Assembly: GCA_019509985.1 (NCBI GenBank)
Contig: JAEKLF010000041.1
Location: 17,017 to 81,016, forward strand
DNA from: Burkholderiales bacterium
GTDB taxonomy: Bacteria > Pseudomonadota > Gammaproteobacteria > Burkholderiales > Burkholderiaceae_C
Direction: 5' to 3'
DNA length: 64,000 bases
The notes under the pieces are model-generated. The model ran no database searches. It was not told where the DNA came from and was given only the letters and a program-made list of their open reading frames with translations. Shown one piece after another: positions 52,801 to 63,338 of the stretch. A program made the position numbers and the translations under genes. Position 1 is the first letter of the stretch, and each line of letters opens with the position of its first letter.

Positions 52801-54113
52801 CAGCAGATGCCCTCGTACTGCGCAAAGCCCGCGGCACGCAGATCGGCATAGCCGTTCAGGTCGACGACGCGCGCATTCCTGGCGAGCGAAATGATGCGCT
52901 GGCGCGTTTCCGCATCCGCATGTCCGACGACGACGATCTCGGCGCGGGCCAGCGCCGCATCGGGCGTTTCCTGCAGCAGCTTGTCGAGGTGAGGAATCTC
53001 GCGGTCGATGTATTCCTTGTTCTTGCCGAGCAGGCGCGCGATCTTGACGAACTTGTCGTAGATGGCGAGGTCGAAGCCTTTGCCCAGCAGGCGCTCGGCG
53101 AGCACGACCAGGGGCGAGTCGCGCAGGTCGTCGGTACCGGGCTTGAAGGCCAGGCCGAACAGCGCGACCGGCTTGCGGCCGGCCGCGGCGATCAGCTCGT
53201 AGGCACGGCCAATGTGGGCTTCGTTGCTGTCCAGCAGCGAGCCGAGTACGGGGATTTCGACGCCGCGTTCCCGGGCGATGGTCAGGAAGCCCTTGACCTC
53301 CTTGGGCAGGCAGGAACCGCCAAAGGCGAAGCCGGGGCGCAGGTAGGCCTTGGAGATGTTGAGCTGGGTGTCGCGGCAGAACAGCTCGAGCACGTCGCGC
53401 GAGTCCAGGCCGGTTTCCTTCAGCACGGCACCGGCCTCGTTGGCGAAGACGATCTTCAGCGCGTGGAAGACGTTGCAAAGGTACTTGACCGACTCGGCCA
53501 CGCCGACGTCGGCCGCGACGAAGTTGCCCGGCACGCCGGCGTACAGGCGCTTCATGACCTCGACGCCGGCCTCGTCCAGGCTGCCGACGATGGTCTGCGG
53601 CGGATTGTGGAAGTCGGAGACCGACGAGCCTTCACGCAGGAACTCGGGGTTGAAGACGAGCGACAGGCGCTCGCCGATCTTGCGGCCCGCGGCCTTTTCC
53701 AGCAGCGGCGCAATGCGTTCACGCGTGGTACCGGGAGCGACGGTGCTGCGGATGACCAGCGTGTGCTGGCCGTCCTTCTTCGCGATCTCGGCGCCGATCT
53801 GCCCGACGACCGCGTCCAGCGCGGTCAGATCCGGCATGTAGTTGGGCAGGGACGGCGTGGCTACCGAGATCAGCGAGATCTCCGTGTCGCGCACGGCGGC
53901 GGCGACGTCGCGCGTGGCCGTCAGCTTGCCGGCCTTGACGGCGGCGCCAATCAGCTCCTCAATGCCCTCTTCCACCACCGGCGACTGGCCCGATGCGATC
54001 AGCTCGACCTTGAGCGGGTTGATGTCCACGCCCACCACCTCGTGGCCGAGTTCGGGCAGGCAGGCGCAAGACACCGCACCGACGTAGCCGAGACCGAAAA
54101 CCGAAACCTTCAT
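52797..54113 (-). CDS. UDP-glucose/GDP-mannose 6-dehydrogenase family protein
   Basis: A 438-residue NAD-dependent nucleotide-sugar dehydrogenase. The Rossmann start is FGLGYVGAVSCACL; the catalytic cysteine lies in RPGFAFGGSCLPKE (about residue 274); the C-terminal NAD-sugar domain has GLAFKPGTDDLRDSP. Overall spacing and the YLRPGFAFGGSCLPK block resemble AlgD (GDP-mannose) as well as UDP-glucose dehydrogenases. UDP-glucuronate would feed the UXS-like enzyme at 29251. It overlaps the GT gene and lies 21 bases after the amidotransferase. Confidence 0.92.
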   Translation of the reverse strand: MKVSVFGLGYVGAVSCACLPELGHEVVGVDINPLKVELIASGQSPVVEEGIEELIGAAVKAGKLTATRDVAAAVRDTEISLISVATPSLPNYMPDLTALDAVVGQIGAEIAKKDGQHTLVIRSTVAPGTTRERIAPLLEKAAGRKIGERLSLVFNPEFLREGSSVSDFHNPPQTIVGSLDEAGVEVMKRLYAGVPGNFVAADVGVAESVKYLCNVFHALKIVFANEAGAVLKETGLDSRDVLELFCRDTQLNISKAYLRPGFAFGGSCLPKEVKGFLTIARERGVEIPVLGSLLDSNEAHIGRAYELIAAAGRKPVALFGLAFKPGTDDLRDSPLVVLAERLLGKGFDLAIYDKFVKIARLLGKNKEYIDREIPHLDKLLQETPDAALARAEIVVVGHADAETRQRIISLARNARVVDLNGYADLRAAGFAQYEGICW

Positions 54114-54134
54114 TTGTTGTCCTTGTGAAACTCG

Positions 54135-56054
54135 TCAGGCCGCGGCGCGCGCGGTCGCGGCACCCAGGCCCGCATTGCGCAGGAAGGCGTCGAACATCAG
54201 CAGCGCCCACAGGGGCTGAGCATGGTCCATCACGCCGCGCTCGTGCTGGTCCAGCAGGCGGCCGATCACGTTCGGGTTGAACCAGCCGGTCTGGGCCAGC
54301 GCCCCCTGTTGCAAGGCCTGGCGCGTCTGCTCGCGCAGCGGGCCGCGCAGCCAGCGCGCCAGCGGCACGGCGAAGCCCATCTTGGGCCGGTAGAGCACAT
54401 CATGCGGCAGCATGGGCTCCAGCGCCTTCTTGAAGATGTACTTGCCTTCCTGGCCGCGCAGCTTCAGCGAAGACGGCAGCGTGGCCACCCATTCGACGAG
54501 CTTGTGGTCCATCAGCGGCTCGCGCACCTCCAGGCTGTGGGCCATGCTGGCGCGGTCGACCTTGGTGTTGATGTCGCCCGGCAGATAGGTGTGGATGTCG
54601 AGGTACTGGATCAACGCGAGCGGATCGTTCGTGCCGGCCCGCTGGGCGTGCTCGTGGAAGATCTCGCTGGCATGCCAGCCCTGCAGCTCACGCTTGAAGC
54701 CATCGCTGAAGAGTTCCTGCCGCAGCGGATCACGCACCAGACCCATGGTGTTGAAGTAGGCGTCGACCGAATTGCGGGCGATGGCCTGGAAGGTGGTCTT
54801 GGCGCGGAACACGCGCGGCGCCCAGTCGGCCTTGGGGTAGAGCCTGGCCAGCGGGCCGAAGACGCCACGGCGCAGGGCCGGCGGGAAGGCGCTGCGCATG
54901 CGTTCTTCCATCATGTGCATCTTGTAGCGGCGGTAGCCACCCAGGCTCTCATCGCCGCCGTCACCGGAGAGCGCCACCGTCACATGCTTGCGAGCCAGCT
55001 CGCAGACGCGGTAGGTCGGGATGGCCGACGAGTCGGCGTAGGGCTCGTCGTACAGATGGGCCAGCAGGTCGACCAGGCCAAAGTCGTCGCTGTTGACCAC
55101 CTCGACGCGATGGTTGGTGCGATAGCGGTCCGCCACCTGCTGCGCGAACTGCGTCTCGTTGAACTTCGGGTCGTCGAAGCCGATGGAGCAGGTATTGACG
55201 GGCTGGTCGTCCAGTTGGGCCATCGCCGCCACGACGGCGCTGGAGTCAACGCCACCAGACAGGAAGGCGCCCAGCGGCACCTCGGCCTTCAGGCGCAGCT
55301 TGACCGACTCGGACAGCTGGCGGCGCAACTCCTCGGCGGCTTCTTCCTCGCCGATCTTGGCGTCCAGCGTGAACTTGACGTCCCAGTAGCGCTGCGGCGT
55401 ACCCAGCGTCTGACCGCGTTTGACGAGCAGGCGATGGCCGGGCGCCAGCTTCTTGGCGTGCTTGTAGATGGTGCTCGGATCCGGCACATAACCCAGCGCG
55501 AAATAGGCTTCGACAGCGCGCGGGTCGATCTCCTGGCGCAGACCGCCGTGAGCCATCAGGCTCTTCAGCTCGGAGCCGAACAGCAGCCAGCCATCCTCGG
55601 TCAGCGCGTAGTGCAGCGGCTTCACACCCAGGCGGTCGCGCGCCATGAAGAGGCAGTCGCGGCGGCGGTCGTGGATCATGAAGGCGAACATGCCGCGCAG
55701 GTGGTGCACGCAGTCCTCGCCCCAGTGCTCCCAGGCGCGCACGATGGCTTCGGAGTCGCTCTTGGTGCGAAACACATAGCCGTGGCCGCGCAGCTCGTCC
55801 ATCAGCTCGAGGTAGTTGTAGACCTCGCCGTTGAAGACCAGGGCCACCGACTTGTCGTCGTTGAAGATGGGTTGCTGGCCGGTGGCGATGTCGATGACCG
55901 ACAGCCGCCGGTGGCCAAAGCCCACGCCCGGCTCGACGTGCAGGTCACCTTCGTCCGGGCCGCGGTGGTGCTGCGACTCGTTCATCCGGTGCAGGCGCTC
56001 GCGCTCGGGGAGGCGCTGGCCGCGGGTGTCGAACAGACCGGTGATGCCGCACAT
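54135..56054 (-). CDS. Exosortase A-associated amidotransferase (AsnB-like)
   Basis: A 639-residue glutamine-hydrolysing AsnB-family enzyme. It begins MCGITGLF, so Cys2 is the glutaminase nucleophile; NGEVYNY and RDRLGVKPLHY are conserved in the same domain; the PP-loop FLSGGVDSS is near residue 270. It belongs to the amidotransferase group typical of XrtA loci and probably amidates a uronic acid. Unlike the relative at 41716, both domains are complete. An intergenic stretch of 162 bases precedes it. Confidence 0.94.
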   Translation of the reverse strand: MCGITGLFDTRGQRLPERERLHRMNESQHHRGPDEGDLHVEPGVGFGHRRLSVIDIATGQQPIFNDDKSVALVFNGEVYNYLELMDELRGHGYVFRTKSDSEAIVRAWEHWGEDCVHHLRGMFAFMIHDRRRDCLFMARDRLGVKPLHYALTEDGWLLFGSELKSLMAHGGLRQEIDPRAVEAYFALGYVPDPSTIYKHAKKLAPGHRLLVKRGQTLGTPQRYWDVKFTLDAKIGEEEAAEELRRQLSESVKLRLKAEVPLGAFLSGGVDSSAVVAAMAQLDDQPVNTCSIGFDDPKFNETQFAQQVADRYRTNHRVEVVNSDDFGLVDLLAHLYDEPYADSSAIPTYRVCELARKHVTVALSGDGGDESLGGYRRYKMHMMEERMRSAFPPALRRGVFGPLARLYPKADWAPRVFRAKTTFQAIARNSVDAYFNTMGLVRDPLRQELFSDGFKRELQGWHASEIFHEHAQRAGTNDPLALIQYLDIHTYLPGDINTKVDRASMAHSLEVREPLMDHKLVEWVATLPSSLKLRGQEGKYIFKKALEPMLPHDVLYRPKMGFAVPLARWLRGPLREQTRQALQQGALAQTGWFNPNVIGRLLDQHERGVMDHAQPLWALLMFDAFLRNAGLGAATARAAA

Positions 56055-56216
56055 GAAGGGGACCTAGTTCAGCCAAGCAGGATTGCGCAGCGCCGGCGGC
56101 GCGCGGGAGCGCAGATTCTCCACCGCCCAACGCAATGCCGCCGCGAGCCTGGGCGCCACGCGTGATCTGAAGCACGTCCTCCCCCCTGTCCGAGGGATGC
56201 GCAGACCGGCAGAAGG

Positions 56217-57086
56217 TCAGGCCGCGCGCTTTGCAGCGATGAGGGCGATGTCGTCGCCCTTGCCCAGCCACGGTCCCACGACCGCCATCGGTACGAAGAC
56301 GGCACAGTAGGCTGCCCACTTTGCCGAGCGCAGCCATTCCCGCGGGGTACCGAAGGAATAGCTCAGGGGAATGCGCTGGTGCACCGTGGTTCGCGGCTGC
56401 AGACCCGCCCCTGCAGCCAGCCGACCCAGCGTCTTCTCGGAAAATTGAAACAGGTGGCCCGGCGGCTCGGGGTGCCGCCAGAAATCCAGCCGATGCGCCA
56501 GGGCCAATGAGGCCTTGGGATAGAGCCCGTCCACGTTGGGCGTCTTCAGCACCATCAGCCCGCCGGGTGCCAGCAACTCCGCAGCGACGCGCAGCGTGTG
56601 CACAGGGTCGGGCACATGCTCGATCACATCCCAGAAGGTCACGACGTCGAACGAGCCGGGCTCGAACATGCCCGGCTCCAAGGCGCCAGTCACGACGTCC
56701 AGCCCGTAGACCTCGCGGGCAACGCGCGACGAATCTTCCGAATATTCAACACCTCGTGCCTGCCATCCGGCCTTTCGCGCAGCCGAGAGGAAGAGACCCG
56801 TCGAGCAGCCCACGTCCAGCAAGCGCCCGGGCCGTGCGTGGTTCTGCAACAGCGCCAGGTTGCGCGTCGCCTCATCATGATGAAAGGCCGTCGAGATCGG
56901 GTCCTCGACCAGCTCCTTCTGGTAGCCGCTCTCGAAGGAGTAGAGCTTTTGCAGCTCGTCGCCTGACGGCGGGTTGGCCACATAGACCAGTTCGCACTGC
57001 CGGCACCGGACGAGGTCGAAGCCATCCTTGGAAAACAAGTGCGCCGGCGAGCCGCTGCCGCAAAGGTTGCAGGACCGTGGGGTCAT
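56217..57086 (-). CDS. SAM-dependent methyltransferase with N-terminal Cys-rich motif
   Basis: A 289-residue class I methyltransferase. The N-terminus has four cysteines in the pattern SCNLCG ... RCRQCELVY, a likely zinc knuckle. The SAM site LLDVGCSTGLFLSAA is near residue 88 and the acidic strand DVVTFWDVIEHVPDP near 148. Such enzymes methylate sugars or lipid carriers in surface polymer loci. It overlaps the start of the upstream glycosyltransferase gene end by four bases and has a hydrophobic stretch near the C-terminus (AVFVPMAVVG). Confidence 0.9.
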   Translation of the reverse strand: MTPRSCNLCGSGSPAHLFSKDGFDLVRCRQCELVYVANPPSGDELQKLYSFESGYQKELVEDPISTAFHHDEATRNLALLQNHARPGRLLDVGCSTGLFLSAARKAGWQARGVEYSEDSSRVAREVYGLDVVTGALEPGMFEPGSFDVVTFWDVIEHVPDPVHTLRVAAELLAPGGLMVLKTPNVDGLYPKASLALAHRLDFWRHPEPPGHLFQFSEKTLGRLAAGAGLQPRTTVHQRIPLSYSFGTPREWLRSAKWAAYCAVFVPMAVVGPWLGKGDDIALIAAKRAA

Positions 57087-58224
57087 CGAAAAGTCTCCCT
57101 GCTGTCATAGATGCTGGCATAGGCCGCAAGCATTCGATCCATGCTGAATCGCTCCAGTGCCTGATTTCGCGCAGCGCGGCCCCAGGCTTGGCAGCGCTCG
57201 GGGTGCTCCAGCAGGTCGCGCAACGCTGAGGCGAAAGCGTCGGGGTCACGTGTCGGCAGCAACCTGCCGGTCACGCCGTCGTCGACCAATTCGACATTGC
57301 CGCCGACGGCCGTGGCCAGTACCGGAAGTCCGCAGGCCATCGCTTCGAGCACCGTATTGCTGATGCCCTCCTCCAGCGAAGTCAGCGCAAAGACGTCGAA
57401 TTGGGGCAGCAGTTGGGCGACGTCGCTGCGGTCTCCAGGCAACCAGGCTTGGTCAGCCGCGCCGGCTTCGATCAGGCGCTGGCGAGCGGCCTCTAGCAGC
57501 GCGCCGCCGCCGAGCATGACGAGTCGCAGCCGCGACCGCTCGGCCGGGCACAGTTCGCGCAGGCGCAGGAAGGCCTCCACGAGGTTGAGCGGGTCCTTGA
57601 TGGACTGCATGCGCCCGACGAATCCGATGACGAAATGCTCGCCACGCCGGTAGGGCCAGGCTGCTGGCGCATCGGCCACAGGCGTGAACCGCTGCGTATC
57701 CACGCCGTTGCAGATGCGCTGCACCCGCTTGGCCGGGAAGCCGACCGGTCCTGTCAGGTAGTCCTCGATCGCCTTGGACAAGGCGACGAAACGATGCGTG
57801 CCTCGGCCATAGACGCGGCGCAGGCGCTGGTTGGTGCGACTGACACCGCCCAGGTCATGGACATCCCAGCCATGCTCGCTGTGCACGCGCAGGGGCACGC
57901 GCGCGGCCCAGGCCGGCAGCTGGAACTCCATCGCGCCGAGGTTGCGCGTGTGCACGACAGCCGGGCGCAGTTCGCGCAGCAGCCGGTAGACGCGCGGGTA
58001 GAGCCAGAAGCCCTGCCCCGGCGGCTTGTTCAGGGCAAAGAACTGAGTGCCCGGCGCCGTGACGCGATCCTTGAAGGCCGTGATCTCCGTCACCGCCACC
58101 ACCGCATGCCGGAAGGCCGGCAGGTGGTTGATGAGGTTGACGACACCGTTCTCCAGCCCGCCAGTGTCGAAGCGGTGCAGCAGATGAACGACCAGCGGCC
58201 GCGGGTCGGCGCCGCCGGCAGCGC

Positions 58225-58228
<4 letters not shown>
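57083..58228 (-). CDS. Sugar transferase, PEP-CTERM/XrtA system-associated (stp2 type)
   Basis: A 381-residue GT4 enzyme. The N-terminal block VVHLLHRFDTGGLENGVVNL is a hallmark of the XrtA-associated stp2 family; HTRNLGAMEFQLPA and SEHGWDVHDLGG follow; the donor domain has GFVGRMQSIKDPLNL and SLEEGISNTVLEAMACGLP. It transfers a sugar to the lipid-linked repeat. It overlaps both neighbours by four bases. Confidence 0.94.
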
Positions 58229-59409
<1,181 letters not shown>

Positions 59410-59452
59410 GGGTCGTTTCTCGTTGCTGTGGTTCTTGGAAGGCGTGTGATTG

Positions 59453-61024
59453 TCACTGCTTGCGCGCGGCGTCGCGGTCGCGGACCCCACGCAAAGCGGT
59501 GTCCAGCGTGGCCCAGTTCGCGCGCAGAAAGTCGCGCAGCAGCGCATCGTCTGGCCCGACCTCGGCCTTGTCGGCGTAGACGATGACGACGGCCGCGTCG
59601 TCGCCACGTCCGAGCAGGCTCTGCCAGGCGCCGTAGGCCTTGGCCTGCCAGTCGCTGGTGAAGGGCCGGCCGTTGATCCAGTAGACCTGCCAGGCGCGCA
59701 GCCGTGGTGCCAGGGTGCCGCTGCCGCTGACGGCGCCGAGCGCCTGGCCACGCAGATCGGCAGTGCGCCAGCGCAGCGAGCCGACCGGCGTGTCCAGTGC
59801 AATCTGGCCCTTGGCCGTGACGGCCCAATCCTTGTCGACCTCGTCATTGACCAGCTGATTAACGGAGGTGATGAGCTGCCGGCCGTAGCGCTGGTCGCGG
59901 TAATAACCGACATAGAGTCCCACCGGCGCGCCACCGCCTGTGGGCCTGAACTGGCCCTGCAGCATGCCTGCAGGCTGTTCGAAGTGCGGGTTCCAGTCGG
60001 TCAGCGGTTCGGCTTGCCAGACCCAGCCGGCCAGCGTCGGCGCGGCCAGGGCCGGAGCGCCGTGGGCACCGGCCTGCTGAGACTGGGCGCGCAGCTGAGG
60101 CGGCAGGACGAGCAGCAACATGGCCGCCAGCAGCGCAACCAACCAGCGCAAGGGCGATGCCTCCCGCACGACGGCATGGGGCGGCGCCGGCTGCGGCTCG
60201 GGATCGGGGTCGGACCAGCGCGCGCCGATCATGAACATCGCCAGCATGATGATGCCGAAGAAGACCCAGCCGTAGATGATGTGGTCCACGCCGACGGCCA
60301 GCTTGTTGCCCGACAGATGACCCAGCATGACGATCATGTAGGCGCGCAGCCAGTTGGCGATCAGCGGCGTGACGATGGCAATGCCGACGAAGGCCCAACG
60401 CTTGCGATAGCTGCGGTAGTTCAGATACGCGAACAGAGTGCCCACCATGACCGAGGCCATCAGGTAACGGATGCCGCTGCAGGCCTGCACGACGGACCAG
60501 GATCCCGTCGGGATAATGAACTGCGTGCCCTCGCGGAACACCGGGATGCCGGTGGCGCGCAGCGCGACGACGGTGAAGTCGGCGGTCCAATCCACCAGCC
60601 AGGGCGTCAGGAAATCACCGAAGGGCACGGCGAAGAACAGGAAGCCCAGCGGGAAGGCGATGCGGCGGGCCGCCTCGGTGCCGAGCAGCGCCGGCACCAT
60701 GAGGACGATCATGCCCACCAACGCGAACTGCGTCGCTGCATTGGCGGCACCCAGGTCGCCCAGCATCCACAACAGGCCCAGCGGGACCATCAGCCACAGC
60801 CATCGCGGTGCCGCTTGGGGCACGAGCACCGCCAGGTCGGTGCGGCGGCGCCAGACCAGCCATGCCGAGATCGGCGGCACGACCCAGGCGTGGGCGAAGG
60901 TCTCGGAGCGGTTCCAGATCACGACCATGGCCGCGCCGGTCTCGTAATACAGCAGCGCGAGCAGCCCCCAGGCCAGGGCCAGGCCCAGCAGCGGCAGCCG
61001 CCAGGGCCGGGGCGGGTTCAACAT
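59453..61024 (-). CDS. xrtA: Exosortase A fused to EpsI domain
   Basis: A 523-residue membrane protein: an exosortase with about eight helices (residues 1-265) joined to a periplasmic EpsI domain (about 310-520). The catalytic triad is visible: Cys182 in VVQACSGIRYL, Arg227 in NWLRAYM, His248 in GVDHIIYGW. Exosortases cut the C-terminal PEP-CTERM signal of exported proteins; EpsI is needed for exopolysaccharide export in methanolan-type systems. The start at ATG 61024 overlaps the upstream gene by seven bases. Confidence 0.97.
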   Translation of the reverse strand: MLNPPRPWRLPLLGLALAWGLLALLYYETGAAMVVIWNRSETFAHAWVVPPISAWLVWRRRTDLAVLVPQAAPRWLWLMVPLGLLWMLGDLGAANAATQFALVGMIVLMVPALLGTEAARRIAFPLGFLFFAVPFGDFLTPWLVDWTADFTVVALRATGIPVFREGTQFIIPTGSWSVVQACSGIRYLMASVMVGTLFAYLNYRSYRKRWAFVGIAIVTPLIANWLRAYMIVMLGHLSGNKLAVGVDHIIYGWVFFGIIMLAMFMIGARWSDPDPEPQPAPPHAVVREASPLRWLVALLAAMLLLVLPPQLRAQSQQAGAHGAPALAAPTLAGWVWQAEPLTDWNPHFEQPAGMLQGQFRPTGGGAPVGLYVGYYRDQRYGRQLITSVNQLVNDEVDKDWAVTAKGQIALDTPVGSLRWRTADLRGQALGAVSGSGTLAPRLRAWQVYWINGRPFTSDWQAKAYGAWQSLLGRGDDAAVVIVYADKAEVGPDDALLRDFLRANWATLDTALRGVRDRDAARKQ

Positions 61025-62289
61025 GCAGCCTCCAGATGACGGTCCAGCCCCGCGAGGTGGGCGTCCCAGCTGTAGGCCCCGAGGACGAAGTCGCGGCCGC
61101 TGCGGCCTGCAGCATCGGCCGCGGCGGCATCGGCGAGCAGCTGGGTCAGTTGCTCGACATAGTCCGCCACGTCGTCGGCCGGGCGCAGGCCGGACTGAGC
61201 GTCGGGCGTGATGGCCTTCACGCAGGTCCCGGCCGCGACGACGGGCCTGGCCATGGCCATGGCCTCGAGCACCTTGTTCTGGATGCCGCGCGCCAGCCGC
61301 AGCGGCGCGACGACGGCTGCGGCGTGCTGCAGATAAGGCCGCACGTCGGGCACGGTGCCGGTCACATTGACGGCGTCGCCGACCAGCGCCTGCACGGCCG
61401 CCGCCGGGCTGCGGCCAACGATGTGAAAGCGCAGTGCGGGGAAACTCTGGCGCAGCGCGGGCAGGATGTCGGCGACGAACCAGGTCACCGCATCGACGTT
61501 GGGCCAGTAGTCCATCGCGCCGGTGAAGACCAGCGGCAGTTCACCGGCCGCGAAGGGGCTGGCGCGCGCCGGGTCGGGCGCGAAGACCTCGGCATCGACG
61601 CCATTGCCCAGCGCAGCCAGGCGCAGGTTCTGACCCGGGCTCAGCTCGCGGAACAGCGCGACTTCGTTGTCGGTGACGAAGAAGCTGCATTCGGCATCGC
61701 GCGCGACACCCTGCTCGAAGCCCAGCAGCTTGACGAACTCGCGGCGATACAGCCAGGACATCGGCCAGGCGTGCTCGGGTGCGTAGTCACGCCACTTGGC
61801 CGAATCGACGTCGACGAAGTCCACCAGCGTCTTCACGCCCTTCAGCCCTCGCGCGTACTGCGCCATCACGCCGCTGAAGACGACGACGGCATCGAAGCCG
61901 ACGCGTGCGGCCGTCTCGTCCACCCAGGCCTGCAGGCCGGCGTCGCGGTAGTAAGGCAGGCTCAGCGCCTCGCCGCTAAGCAGGCCGCGCAGGCTCAGCA
62001 GCTTGGCGGTGCGCGGGTTCAGCCGGGCGACATGCAGGCTGGCGCACAACTCGCGCACGCGCGGCAGGTGCTGCTCGTCGTCCGGATCGTCGAGGAAGGT
62101 GCCGAGATGGACCTCGTGCCGCGCCGCCAGATGCTTGAGCAGGTGGTAGGAGCGCACCTTGTCGCCCTTGTTGGGCGGATAAGGCAGGCGGTGAACGAGG
62201 TAGAGAATCTTCAGCGGCCGGCCGTCCGAAGACGCTGAAGCACCCCCTCGGGAAGCCGCGAACGCAGTGAGCGTGGGGGCCGCGTTCAC
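61018..62289 (-). CDS. Sugar transferase, PEP-CTERM/XrtA system-associated (stp1 type)
   Basis: A 423-residue GT-B enzyme of the stp1 group. YLVHRLPYPPNKGDKVRSYH (blocks HRLPYPPNKGDK) is diagnostic; FTGAMDYWPNVDAVTWF begins the second domain; LRLARGIQNKVLEAMAMARP is the donor site. The first 25 residues (NAAPTLTAFAASRGG...) come from a dispersed repeat (62241-62281). It starts at GTG 62289 with a one-base overlap with the FemAB stop. Confidence 0.94.
   Translation of the reverse strand: MNAAPTLTAFAASRGGASASSDGRPLKILYLVHRLPYPPNKGDKVRSYHLLKHLAARHEVHLGTFLDDPDDEQHLPRVRELCASLHVARLNPRTAKLLSLRGLLSGEALSLPYYRDAGLQAWVDETAARVGFDAVVVFSGVMAQYARGLKGVKTLVDFVDVDSAKWRDYAPEHAWPMSWLYRREFVKLLGFEQGVARDAECSFFVTDNEVALFRELSPGQNLRLAALGNGVDAEVFAPDPARASPFAAGELPLVFTGAMDYWPNVDAVTWFVADILPALRQSFPALRFHIVGRSPAAAVQALVGDAVNVTGTVPDVRPYLQHAAAVVAPLRLARGIQNKVLEAMAMARPVVAAGTCVKAITPDAQSGLRPADDVADYVEQLTQLLADAAAADAAGRSGRDFVLGAYSWDAHLAGLDRHLEAAC
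62241..62281. repeat. Dispersed CCCCC-rich element at the stp1-type gene start
   Basis: On the minus strand GGCCCCCACGCTCACTGCG... ends in ...CTTCCCGAGGGGGTGC, nine bases inside the GTG start. It matches the elements at 23625-23666 and 52745-52789 in layout and encodes AAPTLTAFAASRGG. Confidence 0.65.
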
Positions 62290-63338
62290 TACCCGAGGCT
62301 CTTCACGATGAAGGGCCCGAGCCAGTTGGCCACGCCGATGGGCAGCTTGCGCCAGGCCTTGATCATCAGCTGGTACTTCGGGTTGTTCGGGTTGTTCTGG
62401 GGGATCGCATCGCGCTTGAAGAGGCGGTACTCGTAGCTCAGCGGCTGGGGCTCGAAGCCCCAGTTCTTCTTGAAGGCATAGGGGCCGGTGCCCTGCTTGC
62501 TGCGGCCGTAGTCGAAGACCTTGAGGCCGCGTGCGCAGGCGCGGCGCATCAGCTCCCAGTACTTGAAATCGTTCGCGGCCAGGTCGCGCGCGGCCTCATC
62601 GTCGCCGGCGTAATAAGGCAGCACCTCGTCGCGGAAGTAGAAGCTCAGCACCGTGGACAGCGGCTTGCCGTCCGGGCCGGTGACGGTCAGCACTTCGGCG
62701 TCGGCACCGAACTCGTCGAGCAGCGCCTGGAAATATCTCTTCGGCATCGCCGGCGTGCCGTGGCGATGCACGTTGTCGGCGTAGAGGTCGAAGAAACGGT
62801 CGACGTTGGCGTCGATCTCGGCCTTCAACTCGTTCTTGATGCCCTTGCGCACCATCGCGCGCTGCTTGCGCGGGATGGCCAGCATGTTGGCCTCCTCGTC
62901 GACCAGGATCTCCTTGCGGAAGGTCACGTAGAGGTCCTGGCGCGGCCAGTCGGCGTGGCGCGTGGGGCCGAGGTTGCGGTATTCGAGGTGCTCGGCGCCC
63001 TGCCCTCGCGCGATCTTCTCGGCTTCGGCTTCGAGTGCCGCCGTAGCCTCGTCGTTCAGCGCGGCGACGCCGCCGTAGACCGCAAACGGCAGGCTGGTGA
63101 CCGCATGGCCGAACAACCGGCTCTTGACCTCGGCCAGCGGCAGCACGCCCTCGATGACACCGTCACGCTCGGCATAGAGGAAGAAGCCGCGGTGGCCGAA
63201 AATCCCCTCGATGACGCGCAACCAGCCGCTGCGGTGGAAGAACGTCGCCTGCGGGTGAGCGAGCACGAATTCGTCCCAGCGCGCGGACAAGGCCCGATCC
63301 TGCGCGGCGAGGCGCGCAATGCGAAGCGGCGCGTTCAT
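62289..63338 (-). CDS. FemAB-like protein, PEP-CTERM/XrtA system-associated
   Basis: A 349-residue FemAB/GNAT-fold protein of the XrtA-associated family. Characteristic blocks are HPQATFFHRSGWLRVIEGIFGH (as FFHRSGW and IFGHR), LPFAVYGGVAA, PRKQRAMVRKGIKNEL and the C-terminal FDYGRSKQGTGPYAFKKNWGF (key FDYGRSK and KKNWGF). The role is unknown; aminoacyl or acyl transfer to the polymer is expected from the fold. It abuts the deacetylase and overlaps the stp1-type gene by one base. Confidence 0.95.
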   Translation of the reverse strand: MNAPLRIARLAAQDRALSARWDEFVLAHPQATFFHRSGWLRVIEGIFGHRGFFLYAERDGVIEGVLPLAEVKSRLFGHAVTSLPFAVYGGVAALNDEATAALEAEAEKIARGQGAEHLEYRNLGPTRHADWPRQDLYVTFRKEILVDEEANMLAIPRKQRAMVRKGIKNELKAEIDANVDRFFDLYADNVHRHGTPAMPKRYFQALLDEFGADAEVLTVTGPDGKPLSTVLSFYFRDEVLPYYAGDDEAARDLAANDFKYWELMRRACARGLKVFDYGRSKQGTGPYAFKKNWGFEPQPLSYEYRLFKRDAIPQNNPNNPKYQLMIKAWRKLPIGVANWLGPFIVKSLG